Of a stretch of DNA of 64,000 nt, positions 23,997 to 33,265 are shown piece after piece. The notes beneath the pieces are model-generated. The model was not told the origin of the DNA. It ran no database searches and saw nothing but the letters and a program-made list of their open reading frames with translations. How positions within the stretch are numbered: position 1 is the first letter of the stretch; each line of letters starts with the position of its first letter. The position numbers and the translations under genes are program-made. Where the stretch lies: positions 1-64,000 of the forward strand of contig JAUQZE010000022.1 in NCBI GenBank assembly GCA_030587365.1, given 5' to 3'. This DNA is from Candidatus Freyarchaeota archaeon (GTDB taxonomy: Archaea > Asgardarchaeota > Jordiarchaeia > Jordiarchaeales > Jordiarchaeaceae).

Positions 23997-24867
23997 AATA
24001 GAAACCTCTTTTTTCTATTCTCAACTCAAATTCGACTCCCATTTCACCCCCAATCCAATAGTATGATGGGTTCACCCCTCAGTCTTCCTCAGTTTCATTA
24101 AGATTATTGGTGAATTCTTTTTACAATGGTTGAAGTACGGATAGATAATGGTGCTGCTCTTATCCACGTGTTTCGCTCTTTAGACTGAGAAATGAATATT
24201 GATTAATCCTCCACTTCTGAGGGTGTTTTTAAGCCTCAAAACTTTTCGGGATAATGGTGCGTTGGGAGGATGCTTTACTGATTCGGTTACGAGGGCGAAG
24301 TGGGAATAAGTATAATAAAAGCTCATTCTTTAAATATTAAAATTTTTCTCAAAAATTAAGTTATTCTTTCAAAAAATCTTGGAACAAAATTCATCACTCA
24401 ACTAGAATTGGAATTATAATTCGAGTAACTCATAATAGTTCGAAGTTGTTGTAGTTGCACTTGTTGATTCTACGCTATTAAGTGGTTGAAAAATTCTCCA
24501 AAAAACTTTCATCTCTGTATTAAATAAAAAATTTAATCCATACAATGAACCTGCTGTGACACAAGAACCATTAGGTTACGAGAAATGAAGATTTTTTTGG
24601 AGTGCGAGACTTTTGTAAATCCATTTGATAAGTCCTCTATTTAGCAAATGGAGGCAGTAATCTGCTTTCTGTCTTTTGGGGTATAGATTGTAAAATCCAG
24701 TGCAAATTTGTTGAAATTTGTATAATTTTCACTCCGATTTTTTAATTAGCAAAAATACTTTAACATATAATTTATATAATACGTGTAATATATTTTGATT
24801 TGTGGGAGGCTAGTTTCCCCATAAGTGTCACGACGGCACTATAAACTAGCAAAGGAGGAGAGTTGGA
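23997..24867. other. long intergenic region with two stem-loops
   Basis: About 870 bases with no supportable gene. An eight-base inverted repeat TCCATTTG / CAAATGGA (24620-24652) and a second one before the secreted-protein gene are visible. The sequence is AT-rich, particularly at 24320-24400. A TATA-like TTTATATA lies at 24771-24778. Divergent promoters for the thiolase operon and the exoprotein are expected here. Confidence 0.45.
24771..24850 (+). promoter_or_regulatory. promoter and 5'-leader hairpin of the exoprotein gene
   Basis: TATA-like TTTATATA at 24771-24778 would start transcription near 24803. Just downstream, GCTAGTTT (24809-24816) pairs with AAACTAGC (24843-24850), with an inner AAGTG/CACT(A) stem, so the leader could fold into a hairpin that ends right against the AAAGGAGG ribosome site at 24851-24858. 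Confidence 0.5.
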
Positions 24868-27800
24868 GTGTTGGCAAAGATTAAGTTGCTTGCCTTGCTA
24901 ATTGCAGCAGTATTTCTGGGTGCCTTTGTTATCGGTGCTTCACCCGTTATTGCCTCTCCGTGGTCGTGTTCTAATGCTTCAACGTACTTGATGTTACCCC
25001 TCATTAGCCCATCTGGGACTTTAAAGAATTCTGGAGTAGATGACAAGTGTGTTGGTGGAGGTAACTGGAAAATAATTAGAACCTATGATAAGGCTTGTTT
25101 GAAGCAGGACATGGTAACGGGGGAGCTTCTTTTACATGTTCGGGGCACTCCTTACGAGATGGGTTACCAGCATGGTATGCTTCTAAGCAAGGAAATTACT
25201 AATCTGTGTAGTGGTTTTCTTACGCCTGTCTGTATGGAGGTTGGTGGGGGCTACGATATGGAGCACTTCCAGATAGGTTACGGTATTATGCGTGACATAG
25301 CATATACTGCTCTGGTTCCGTTTATTCAGGCTTATACTCCTCAGTACTGGGCTGAAATGAAGGGAATGGCTGACGCTCTCAAAGTCGCCAGTACACCGGT
25401 CACTTTTGATGACTTGCTCCTACTCAACACGTTTCTGGATATCACCTACTACTTGGAGAGTATTTCTTCGGATCATTCCTGTAGCTACTTTGCGGCCTGG
25501 AGCAACGCAACATGTGATGGAAAACTGATTCAGGGAGGCAACACAGATTTTGAGAGTTACAACATAGCGCCAAACGCTACTATATTTATTGTTCAGGAGC
25601 CTGAGCCTGACCCCACGATTCCAGGATACACTCCCGGCTACCCGTTCCTGTCCGTTGGTTGGATTGGAGTAGTAGGAACTCTGTCGGGAATGAATATCGA
25701 GGGTATTTCGGTTGGCGACACGACTTCCTGGACTTCGGAGATGAGTATTGCTGGTGTTCCCTACTTCTTCCTAGTCAGAAGCGTCATTCAGTACGCGGAC
25801 AATATAGATGCGGCGCTGTGGATATTTGAGAACACACCAAAAACAGCGGGATTCACACATGTTGTGAGTGACGCCAAGGTTCCAGAGGCTAAAGTCATCG
25901 AAATCTCGGCGGATAGAGTTGCCGTACGCTCGATTAACCCTTGTCAACCAACACCGCCACAGACCATCCACACCTCAAACCACTATGAGTGTGAAGATAT
26001 GATCCCGGGACAAGCTGCGGCTTATGGCATTCCTTGGACTCCGGGAACGCCAGTGTGTGTCTGGTTGGACTATGTGCGACAGGTTGACCGCCGCTTCGAC
26101 GGGTACAACCAGTTACTCAACAAGTACTATGGTAAGCTTACAGTTTTCAATGCGATTAGTATCCTTAGGGACCGTTACGACCTATTCCAGAATAGGTGTC
26201 TTAACTACTCGGAATACGGAAACACCATCAACGCTTTAAGCCCCAGGGAACAGGTAACGGGTCCCATTGAGCAGTATTATGGAATTGTGCGTCCAATCAT
26301 TAAACAAAGTTGCACCGTATACAGCTGGGTGTTCGTACCTGAGGATCTACAAGCTTGGATGGCTTCCGGTGAGTATCCTGCTCCCAAGGGTAAATACGCG
26401 TATTTAGACTTTGCTGCAGAGCTGGGAGTAAAGCCCTCTCACCCATGCACCAAACAGTACTATGCTGAATTCATAGGTGAGGGACCCTCACAGGTTAAGG
26501 TGGTTCACATTTTTGGAGGCCCCTATACTAGAGGTTTGCAACAGGGAATCCTATGCGCAGATGAAATCTACAACCTCGCACAAGTAGCGTACTTCGTAAT
26601 ACCACAGGACATCGCCCATCAACTTGCAGCGGTATGGGGTTACTTTGTTCCGCTGGAATTCAAACTAGAAATGGCTGGGATTGCTGCGGGATGTCAGGCC
26701 CGTGGATACAGCAACATAACATATGAGGACATCCTTGTGCTTAATTCATTTGTGGACATGGGTTACTGGCTGCAGGTCCATGGAGCAGAATTGGCCAGCT
26801 TGGAACAACAAAAACTTGGATGTACGGGGCTTTTAGCCACAGGTCCTGCCACCAAGAACGGTAATACAATCACCGGAACCACAATTGACTTTATGAAGGA
26901 GGCTACGCCGGGCATGACACTGGTTGATGTGACACCCACTATTGGCTATCATGTTGCTTACTACAGTGGGGCGGGTTGTTTAGGTCTCAACGGTATGAAT
27001 GAAAAGGGCTTAGCGCAGGTGGAACAGAGTATAGGCGGACCGAATCAGCAGTTCGGGATGCCGGCTATGATTCAATCCAGGATGATCCTGCAGTACATGG
27101 ATGACATTTATGACGCCAAAGCCTTTGCAGAGGCGTGCCTTAGTACCATCAATCCGCTTGTTGGCACAAATTATGAGTCGCATGTGCAATGCATCGAGGT
27201 CTCTGACAGTTTGGGAAACATTATGGTAATGGAGCTAGATCCAGCACATATGTGTACAGTGATCAACCCCACTAATGGTTTCGATAATCAGCCTCCTGGT
27301 TGGACGTATATTGGTCAGGGTCCTGGCTGGTTATCAAGACAAGGGATCTTCTGTTGCCCCGAAATGAAACAGTACCAATTTAATCCCAGCGGCTGGAGCG
27401 ACTCAAAAATGTACTGCATGTCGGAACAAGTGAATGCCAGCTGGGGTAAAATAGACATCGGGAAGGTGCTACAGTTCACCAGGAATGACACAATCTATGA
27501 CGAGGACCAAGTGGGAAGCATATTCATGATTCCTTCTGAGGGAGCCATCTTCGTTCTGAGGGGCCCAGCGAAGTACGGAGAATACGCCCTCTACCAGATT
27601 CCCGTGGCTGAAGCGAAAATCGCTGAAGGCTTCGGGTGGATTCGGATTAACAATGAATGGCATGCGGGTGATGCTGAGCTATATCGAATGGGTAACACCT
27701 TTACGCTGGTAATTTGTGGCTATTGTACTTCGTGGGAAATAGAGAGTGTTACCCACAGTAAGTATATGGATATTTTCAAGTGTTCACACAACGGTGACGC

Positions 27801-27891
27801 ACTTTTGATAAAAGTAATATCAGCTCTGGAGCCAGCGAAGGTCATAGCGCAAGGCAAGAATATCCTATTCGTAGGTAACATGTGCACCTGA
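24868..27891 (+). CDS. secreted tandem C45/acid-ceramidase-like NTN-hydrolase protein
   Basis: A 1007-residue exported protein. The signal peptide is residues 1-29 (hydrophobic core LLALLIAAVFLGAFVIGA). Two homologous domains follow. The first (about 85-490) has GTPYEMGYQHG near residue 93 and a candidate nucleophile Cys205 in SCSYFAAW. The second (about 535-960) has GGPYTRGLQQG near residue 550 and Cys652 in KLGCTGLLA. These motifs match peptidase C45/acyltransferase-type NTN hydrolases that cleave amide bonds in acyl conjugates, peptides or lipids. In that family the Cys is normally freed at the N-terminus by cleavage. Start GTG at 24868, nine bases after AAAGGAGG. No C-terminal membrane anchor is visible. 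Confidence 0.75.
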   Translation: MLAKIKLLALLIAAVFLGAFVIGASPVIASPWSCSNASTYLMLPLISPSGTLKNSGVDDKCVGGGNWKIIRTYDKACLKQDMVTGELLLHVRGTPYEMGYQHGMLLSKEITNLCSGFLTPVCMEVGGGYDMEHFQIGYGIMRDIAYTALVPFIQAYTPQYWAEMKGMADALKVASTPVTFDDLLLLNTFLDITYYLESISSDHSCSYFAAWSNATCDGKLIQGGNTDFESYNIAPNATIFIVQEPEPDPTIPGYTPGYPFLSVGWIGVVGTLSGMNIEGISVGDTTSWTSEMSIAGVPYFFLVRSVIQYADNIDAALWIFENTPKTAGFTHVVSDAKVPEAKVIEISADRVAVRSINPCQPTPPQTIHTSNHYECEDMIPGQAAAYGIPWTPGTPVCVWLDYVRQVDRRFDGYNQLLNKYYGKLTVFNAISILRDRYDLFQNRCLNYSEYGNTINALSPREQVTGPIEQYYGIVRPIIKQSCTVYSWVFVPEDLQAWMASGEYPAPKGKYAYLDFAAELGVKPSHPCTKQYYAEFIGEGPSQVKVVHIFGGPYTRGLQQGILCADEIYNLAQVAYFVIPQDIAHQLAAVWGYFVPLEFKLEMAGIAAGCQARGYSNITYEDILVLNSFVDMGYWLQVHGAELASLEQQKLGCTGLLATGPATKNGNTITGTTIDFMKEATPGMTLVDVTPTIGYHVAYYSGAGCLGLNGMNEKGLAQVEQSIGGPNQQFGMPAMIQSRMILQYMDDIYDAKAFAEACLSTINPLVGTNYESHVQCIEVSDSLGNIMVMELDPAHMCTVINPTNGFDNQPPGWTYIGQGPGWLSRQGIFCCPEMKQYQFNPSGWSDSKMYCMSEQVNASWGKIDIGKVLQFTRNDTIYDEDQVGSIFMIPSEGAIFVLRGPAKYGEYALYQIPVAEAKIAEGFGWIRINNEWHAGDAELYRMGNTFTLVICGYCTSWEIESVTHSKYMDIFKCSHNGDALLIKVISALEPAKVIAQGKNILFVGNMCT

Positions 27892-28276
27892 AAAATAATC
27901 CAACAAAGAGAACCTTCTCTTCTTTTTTATTTTTTTAAATCATCAAATTCAAGTCTAAGAGTATATTAAGTCCTTTGTAATTGGTGGGAAAGCTGAAAAA
28001 ATTAACGCTATCACTTCGGCAGTTTATTATCTTAGAATTTAGATGTCTAAACTTGCCGGATTACTGCGGCTGCCTGAACCATTCTAACGAAACTTATTGA
28101 TTGCCGCAAAATATGGACACAAAAAAGGTTATAAAGCAAAAACGCTTTCCGTGAACAAAAATGGGAATAGTTTAAAATATGCGACCCACGCGTATAATTT
28201 TTAAAAAGATAAAATAAGGGATGACAAGATTATTTAGGTAGTTATGTTATTTTAATGGGTTAGAGGAAGTGGTGCT
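27892..28276. other. intergenic region before mutase genes
   Basis: After the terminator, about 340 bases of AT-rich sequence without a gene. The run ATTTTTAAAAAGATAAAAT (about 28196-28214) may hold the promoter of the mutase operon; no further signal seen. Confidence 0.35.
27906..27938 (+). terminator. hairpin plus T-run after exoprotein gene
   Basis: AAGAGAA and TTCTCTT form a perfect seven-base inverted repeat with a CC centre (27906-27921), followed by a T-rich tract (27923-27936), 14 bases after the stop codon. Confidence 0.55.
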
Positions 28277-29953
28277 GTGTTTGATGAAGATGCTGTAAAG
28301 GAAATTGAGGAACGTAAGAAGATATGGGAAAAGCGGGTTGAAAAGTGTAAGGAGCGAGACGCCGAGTTTACAACATTCTCGGGAATTCCAGTGAAGAAGC
28401 TGTACACTCCCGCGGATATAAAGAACCATGATTATTTAAGGGACGTAGGATTCCCCGGCGAGCCGCCCTACGCGAGAGGCGTTTATCTAAACATGTATCG
28501 CGGCCGCATTTGGACAATGCGACTGTTCTCGGGATACGGCACTCCTGAGGAAACAAATGAAAGGTGGAAATTATTGTACGAGGCAGGAGAGACCGGGTTT
28601 AGTGCTGCTGTTGACTGTTTAACCTTCAACGGATTGGATCCAGATGATTCAAGAGCTATAGCAGAGGTGGGAACATCTGGTGTGCCGCTTTACTGTATTG
28701 ATAGCATGTACGCGCTCACAGAGGGGTTACCCATAGATAAGATAAGTGTGGCTTTGGTCGTTGAACCATTCGCATCTGCTCCTGTGTGTGCTATGTATTT
28801 TAACATGGCGAAGAATAAAGGCATAGATCTTAATAGCCTTATAGGAACCTGTCAGAACGACATCTGCACGATGAGTATCGGTTTTGTACCCTATGAAAAT
28901 GTTGCGCCGCACCATCTGCTCAGATTGGCCTGTGATTTAATCGAATACACTGCGGCCCAGAAAAACGTTCCCAAATGGCACCCCATAAACTTCACCACCT
29001 ATAATTACCGGGAGGGCGGCATTGACGCCATTCAGGAACTGGGCATCGGTTTCGCGAACGCTATGGCACACATCGACGATGTAATTAGTAGAGGCTGGAA
29101 TATTGACGAGTTCGTGGGTCGACTCGCGTTCCATCTTGCAGCACACAAAGACTTTTTTGAAGAAGTCGCCAAGTATCGGGCGGCAAGAAGAATCTGGTAC
29201 AAACTTATGAGAGACAAATACGAGGCGAAAGACCGTAACTCGTACCAGTTTAGATTCCACATTCAAACCGCTGGAAGTTCATTAACCGCCCAACAGCCCA
29301 CAGTCAACATAATAAGAACCGCAATTCAAGCTCTAGAAGCCGCGCTGGGTGGCTGCCAGTCCATGCACACAAACTCTTACGATGAGGCACTATGTCTTCC
29401 AAGTGAGGAAGCGGTGCTGCTTGCTCTGAGAACCCAGCAGATAATAGCAGAAGAAACCAGAGTCACCAACACCGTCGACCCCCTCGCAGGCTCGTACTAC
29501 GTGGAATGGTTGACTGATGAGATAGAGGAAAGGGTTTGGAAATATCTCGAAAAGATAGAGTCTCATGGAGGCATAGTGGGTGGACTGGAGAGCGGATGGC
29601 TGTTTACAGAGATGAGAAACGCCTTCCACAAGCGTCAGAGCGACGTTGAAGAAGGAAAGGAGAAAGTAATAGGAGTAAACATCTACACTAGAGAAAAAGA
29701 AACATGCAAACAAGTGTTCAGGACAAACCCAAGAGCCGCCGAGATAGAAATAGAACGAATTAAGAAATTGAAGGCGAGAAGAGATAATAAAAAAGTGGAA
29801 GAACTTCTAGACCACCTGCGCAGGGTTTGCGAAAAAGAGGAGAACGTGCTACCAGCCGTAATGGAAGCCACCAAAGAGGGAGCGACCCTAGGAGAGATCT
29901 GTAACGTATACCGTGAGATATGGGGTATATGGAACCCACCAATGATGACCTAA
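28277..29953 (+). CDS. B12-dependent acyl-CoA mutase, large subunit, highly divergent active site
   Basis: A 558-residue homologue of the large (TIM-barrel) chain of methylmalonyl-CoA mutase. Conserved parts: GRIWTMRLFSGYGTPEETN, EVAKYRAARRIW, SLTAQQPTVN, MHTNSYDEALCLPSEEAV, DPLAGSYYVEWLTDE. Key residues differ from methylmalonyl-CoA mutase: Phe84 stands for substrate Tyr89; the segment that normally supplies carboxylate-binding Arg207 reads SIGFVPYEN, without Arg; and catalytic His244 is Asn243 (TTYNYREGG). Substrate and even mutase activity are therefore open; a carbon-skeleton rearrangement of an unusual acyl-CoA is likely. The B12-binding chain is encoded 12 bases downstream. GTG start. 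Confidence 0.85.
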   Translation: MFDEDAVKEIEERKKIWEKRVEKCKERDAEFTTFSGIPVKKLYTPADIKNHDYLRDVGFPGEPPYARGVYLNMYRGRIWTMRLFSGYGTPEETNERWKLLYEAGETGFSAAVDCLTFNGLDPDDSRAIAEVGTSGVPLYCIDSMYALTEGLPIDKISVALVVEPFASAPVCAMYFNMAKNKGIDLNSLIGTCQNDICTMSIGFVPYENVAPHHLLRLACDLIEYTAAQKNVPKWHPINFTTYNYREGGIDAIQELGIGFANAMAHIDDVISRGWNIDEFVGRLAFHLAAHKDFFEEVAKYRAARRIWYKLMRDKYEAKDRNSYQFRFHIQTAGSSLTAQQPTVNIIRTAIQALEAALGGCQSMHTNSYDEALCLPSEEAVLLALRTQQIIAEETRVTNTVDPLAGSYYVEWLTDEIEERVWKYLEKIESHGGIVGGLESGWLFTEMRNAFHKRQSDVEEGKEKVIGVNIYTREKETCKQVFRTNPRAAEIEIERIKKLKARRDNKKVEELLDHLRRVCEKEENVLPAVMEATKEGATLGEICNVYREIWGIWNPPMMT

Positions 29954-29965
29954 GAGGTACCTGTC

Positions 29966-30367
29966 TTGCCAAAGAATAAAATAAAGTTTTTAATGTCCAA
30001 ACCCGGCGTGGATGGACACTGGAGGGGGGCGGTAACCGTATCTCTGGGATTAAGAGACGCGGGAATGGAGGTTGTGTTCGGCGGCTTTCAGACCATAGAC
30101 CAGATAGTAAAGACCGCTATAGAAGAAGATGTTGATATTATAGGAATGAGCATACACTCAGGAGCACACATGGCTTACACAAAAAGGCTAGTGTCATTAC
30201 TGGATGAGAAAGGAGTAAAGGACAAATTCATGATCCTAGTCGGCGGAGCAATTCCAGAAGTGGACTTCGACGAGCTGAAAAAAATCGGCGCAGCAAACGT
30301 GTACGGACCAGGCTCCCTAATCAAAGACATAGTTGCCTTCATTCACGAGCATCTAGATCAAGAATAA
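29966..30367 (+). CDS. B12-binding small subunit of acyl-CoA mutase
   Basis: A 133-residue cobalamin-binding Rossmann-like domain. The base-off motif DxHxxG is present (KPGVDGHWRGA, His18), with later GMSIHSG and LVGGAIP strands and the C-terminal GPGS sequence that holds the nucleotide tail of B12. It equals the small subunit of two-subunit archaeal methylmalonyl-CoA mutases. It pairs with the 28277-29953 chain by position; because no other small subunit lies in this window, it might also serve the large chain at 53981-55618. TTG start. Confidence 0.9.
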   Translation: MPKNKIKFLMSKPGVDGHWRGAVTVSLGLRDAGMEVVFGGFQTIDQIVKTAIEEDVDIIGMSIHSGAHMAYTKRLVSLLDEKGVKDKFMILVGGAIPEVDFDELKKIGAANVYGPGSLIKDIVAFIHEHLDQE

Positions 30368-30763
30368 ACCACCACTCAATTCTCCTACAAAATAATAAAC
30401 CGGGTACACTCATTTCCTTCCAAGTATCCTCATTTTTTCTATTAATTATAAAGAATTCTTTACAGTAGACCCAGTATTTTTACTTCAGATTTCATTCAAG
30501 TTAGGCATCCTTAAGAGCTTTCTTGTAAGAAGCCCTATCGAGAAGAATACAAGTACCAATTTATTATTCCTCTTTCACTTTTGAGATTCAAACATGTATC
30601 ATAGATTGGCTTACATACGAATGAGCCATAATCTTTTCCTCTTGAAAATTAATCGGTTCCTCCTTATCTATACTCGCAAGAAACTCCCGAGCGAAAGAAG
30701 ACGCAGAGACGAATTGTTGTGTTTAAATAAGATTTTCAAGTATTTAGGTTTGGGTCTGAGACC
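30368..30763. other. intergenic region with insertion-sequence debris
   Basis: About 400 bases without a supportable gene. It precedes a truncated TnpB N-terminus, so part of it is probably the element's left end; the sequence GGTCTGAGACC (30753-30763) directly before the ATG is a small palindrome. Confidence 0.35.
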
Positions 30764-31147
30764 ATGAAAGTTGAGAAAACAGTACGAGCCGAAATATTAC
30801 ATCTTAGTGGGATCAATAAAAGACTTCTTGAACGAGAAAATGAGAACTTTCAGAGCTCACTACACGGCGAAAATGCAGAGCTCCACTCAGCCAACGAGCG
30901 GCAGACCAAACGCGACTGGGTATTCTCTGATGGGCTTGATTCTCTGGTAGTATCAATAAGAAAAGGCTTCCTTAACGCGAAGCGTCAGAACACGAAAATA
31001 GCCGACTACTGGGCAAGGATTCCAGTTAGGAGCAGGAAGAGCGGCGTATGGATAGCCAAACCACACAGCCAGATACAGTCGGACACAGAGGTCTGCGAAT
31101 CCAAGCTCCTCAAGAGGAACGGAGACTTCTACACACATAATTATTTT
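30764..31147 (+). pseudogene. truncated TnpB (N-terminal domain only)
   Basis: The first 128 codons of the fused frame. The RuvC domain of TnpB, some 250 residues, is absent; sequence passes directly into the SDR without stop. Compared with typical TnpB N-termini, part of the internal segment also looks altered. Not related closely by eye to the complete TnpB-like gene at 6454-7770. Confidence 0.65.
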
Positions 31148-31915
31148 TTGGAGACTGTAGCTATCAAAGAAAGATTGGTGGGTAAGACTGCCTTGGTGAC
31201 TGGGGCGGCTTCGGGAATTGGACGTGAGATTACTCGTCGCTTCGCATCTGAGGGAGCGCAGGTTTCTGTGGTCGACCTTAACCTTGAAAATGCTAAAAGG
31301 GTAGCAAAGGAAATTAAAGACTTTGGGGGAAGCGCAATAGCGATTCAGTGCGACGTAAGAGATGAAGAGCAAGTGAATAGAGCGGTCACGGATACAGAAA
31401 AAAAATTTGGAAGTGTAGATATACTTGTGAATGACGCGGGAATAATGGACATGGCCGACATATCAAACATAACGTTAGAAAGATGGCGGAATATGTTCCA
31501 AGTCCATGTTGAAGGAACATTTTTGTTCTGTAAGGCAGTCCTCAAAAACATGAAGGAGGGTGGAAGAATCATCAATATTTCTTCGATAGATGGAATTGCT
31601 GGAGGACCATTTGTAACTCACTACAGTGCGGCGAAAGCAGCAATAATAGGGTTAACTAAGTCTTTGACAGCAGAGATAGCGTTAGCAGGAAGAAAAATCA
31701 CTGTGAACGCGATAGCACCTGGAATAATGGAAACACCCATGTCAAAACCAGTTATTCAGTCGTATCCAGACCTCTTAGAAAGTATTCCTTTGCACAGGTG
31801 GGGTAAACCAGAGGATATAGCTGCTGCCGCAAGCTTTCTAGCGTCGCCGGATGCAAGCTACATAACAGGACAAGTAATTGTAGTAGATGGAGGTTTCAGT
31901 CAGATATTGCATTAA
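30764..31915 (+). CDS. TnpB N-terminal remnant fused in frame to SDR dehydrogenase
   Basis: A single 383-residue frame. Residues 1-130 resemble the N-terminal domain of TnpB-type proteins (KTVRAEILHLSGINK, ANERQTKR, DTKIADYWARIPVR-like spacing, CESKLLKRNGDFY). Residues 131-383 are a complete short-chain dehydrogenase/reductase: TGAASGIG nucleotide motif, NDAG (usually NNAG), Ser in ISSIDG, catalytic YSAAK, and a normal C-terminus. The SDR would use NAD(P)H on a hydroxy- or oxoacyl substrate. The native SDR start was probably the TTG at 31148 (255 residues). Either a deletion fused the genes, or the promoter and start now come from the insertion sequence. Confidence 0.8.
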   Translation: MKVEKTVRAEILHLSGINKRLLERENENFQSSLHGENAELHSANERQTKRDWVFSDGLDSLVVSIRKGFLNAKRQNTKIADYWARIPVRSRKSGVWIAKPHSQIQSDTEVCESKLLKRNGDFYTHNYFLETVAIKERLVGKTALVTGAASGIGREITRRFASEGAQVSVVDLNLENAKRVAKEIKDFGGSAIAIQCDVRDEEQVNRAVTDTEKKFGSVDILVNDAGIMDMADISNITLERWRNMFQVHVEGTFLFCKAVLKNMKEGGRIINISSIDGIAGGPFVTHYSAAKAAIIGLTKSLTAEIALAGRKITVNAIAPGIMETPMSKPVIQSYPDLLESIPLHRWGKPEDIAAAASFLASPDASYITGQVIVVDGGFSQILH

Positions 31916-32232
31916 GGTACACCGGTTGATAAAATATTGGAAACGATGGGAATCCAAAAGCATATCATCCATAAAAAGCTTAAAGACATAGAAAGTCAAT
32001 CGTTAACCCATACTTTTTTACCTACGTTTGGCTTTACCTTGTTTTTTTTAATAAAAAATTGATTTTAGGATTTTTCCTTGCTTCTTAAAAATCGTCGTGG
32101 ATGTAAGACTCACCTTCTTTCTCTGATCTTTAAGATATTGCTTATAAAATTAGGGTCAGCATAATTTTCTTTTTGTTTATATTTACCACGAAAAATTTCG
32201 CTTCATCTCAAGGCCTGAAGCGTATGTACGTT
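31916..32232. other. intergenic region
   Basis: About 320 bases between convergent genes. T-rich tracts at 32038-32060 and 32160-32180 could terminate transcription. No gene seen. Confidence 0.4.
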
Positions 32233-33162
32233 TTAGATGCTCTGTATAATTGGCTCCAGTCGGGGAAGAGCGTTTAATACATAAGCGAAAGCTTCCCACT
32301 TCCATTCCTTGTATCTTTTTTCAGCCTCTTCGATTACTTTTTCTATTACTTCGCGTGGTTTGTCTGGGGCTTTTCGGAAAAACAATTTGTGGAAAATGTT
32401 GCTGCTCCAAACGTCTATTGGGAAAGTGTTTTTTGATAGTATCACTCCTGCCGAGTACTTTCCGATTCCCGGTAGAGTGGTTAATTCTTTTATAGCCACT
32501 TCTGTGGGTTTCCCCCAGAGTTCTGGTATGTCTGGTATTTGGTTAACCTTGGAGAGCTCGTTTATAAATTTCGCTCTGTAGCCTAGTTTGCATTTTTCTT
32601 TGAGTTCTTTTTCAGTTACGCTTTTTAGTCTGCTTGGTGAGGGCCAGTGTTTAAGGTTTTTTTCATCAAAGTTTAGGTTCTCTCCATAGTTATCGATTAT
32701 GCAGTCTAGCATTTCGTTACTTCTCCTTATAGGAGCCATCTGAAGACATATAGCTAGGAGGGCTTTCTCAAAAACAGAGCTTGCGAAGTACGGCTTCATT
32801 CCGTAGAGGTCCTGGATTACGTGTTTTAATACCCTGTCCTTTTTTGCGATTCCGTAAAATTCGTTCAAATCTACATCGGCGCCTAGTCCGATTTTGAGAG
32901 TGTTTAATGCTTCGTTTGCCTGCTCCTCTGGGACTTCTTCATACGAGTAGATTATGGCTTCTATTCCTCTTTTTCGTTGGGTGAGTTTTACTCCCAAAAG
33001 TTTTCCGCTTTTCAGTCTTAGTGTGCTCCAAAATTTGTTCTGCTCCATAACCTCGTACGGGGTTATCCAGTTCCATCCCGCTGGTTTCTTAATGGTGAGG
33101 CTAAAGCTGAAGGGTTCTTTAACTCTGATAACGAAGTTTTCTCTCTCGGTAACCTTTTTCAA
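32233..33162 (-). CDS. HhH-GPD DNA glycosylase (AlkA/OGG-like)
   Basis: A 309-residue base-excision repair glycosylase. An N-terminal beta domain (residues 1-90) precedes the helical HhH-GPD domain, with the hairpin LPGIGKYSAGV near residue 225 and the catalytic Asp in FPIDVWSS about 18 residues later. The Lys used as nucleophile by OGG1-type bifunctional enzymes is not at its position (Tyr instead), so a monofunctional AlkA-like glycosylase acting on alkylated or oxidised bases is more likely. No iron-sulfur Cys cluster. TTG start with GAGG eight bases upstream. Stand-alone gene. Confidence 0.85.
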   Translation of the reverse strand: MKKVTERENFVIRVKEPFSFSLTIKKPAGWNWITPYEVMEQNKFWSTLRLKSGKLLGVKLTQRKRGIEAIIYSYEEVPEEQANEALNTLKIGLGADVDLNEFYGIAKKDRVLKHVIQDLYGMKPYFASSVFEKALLAICLQMAPIRRSNEMLDCIIDNYGENLNFDEKNLKHWPSPSRLKSVTEKELKEKCKLGYRAKFINELSKVNQIPDIPELWGKPTEVAIKELTTLPGIGKYSAGVILSKNTFPIDVWSSNIFHKLFFRKAPDKPREVIEKVIEEAEKRYKEWKWEAFAYVLNALPRLEPIIQSI

Positions 33163-33265
33163 AGTTCAGTCCTCAAAACAGATACTATGATTTTAGAATT
33201 TTCCTTTTTTATTAAAGGTCTTCGGATTTGTAATATATTGAATATTTTCCCTTGCAAGCTGATTC

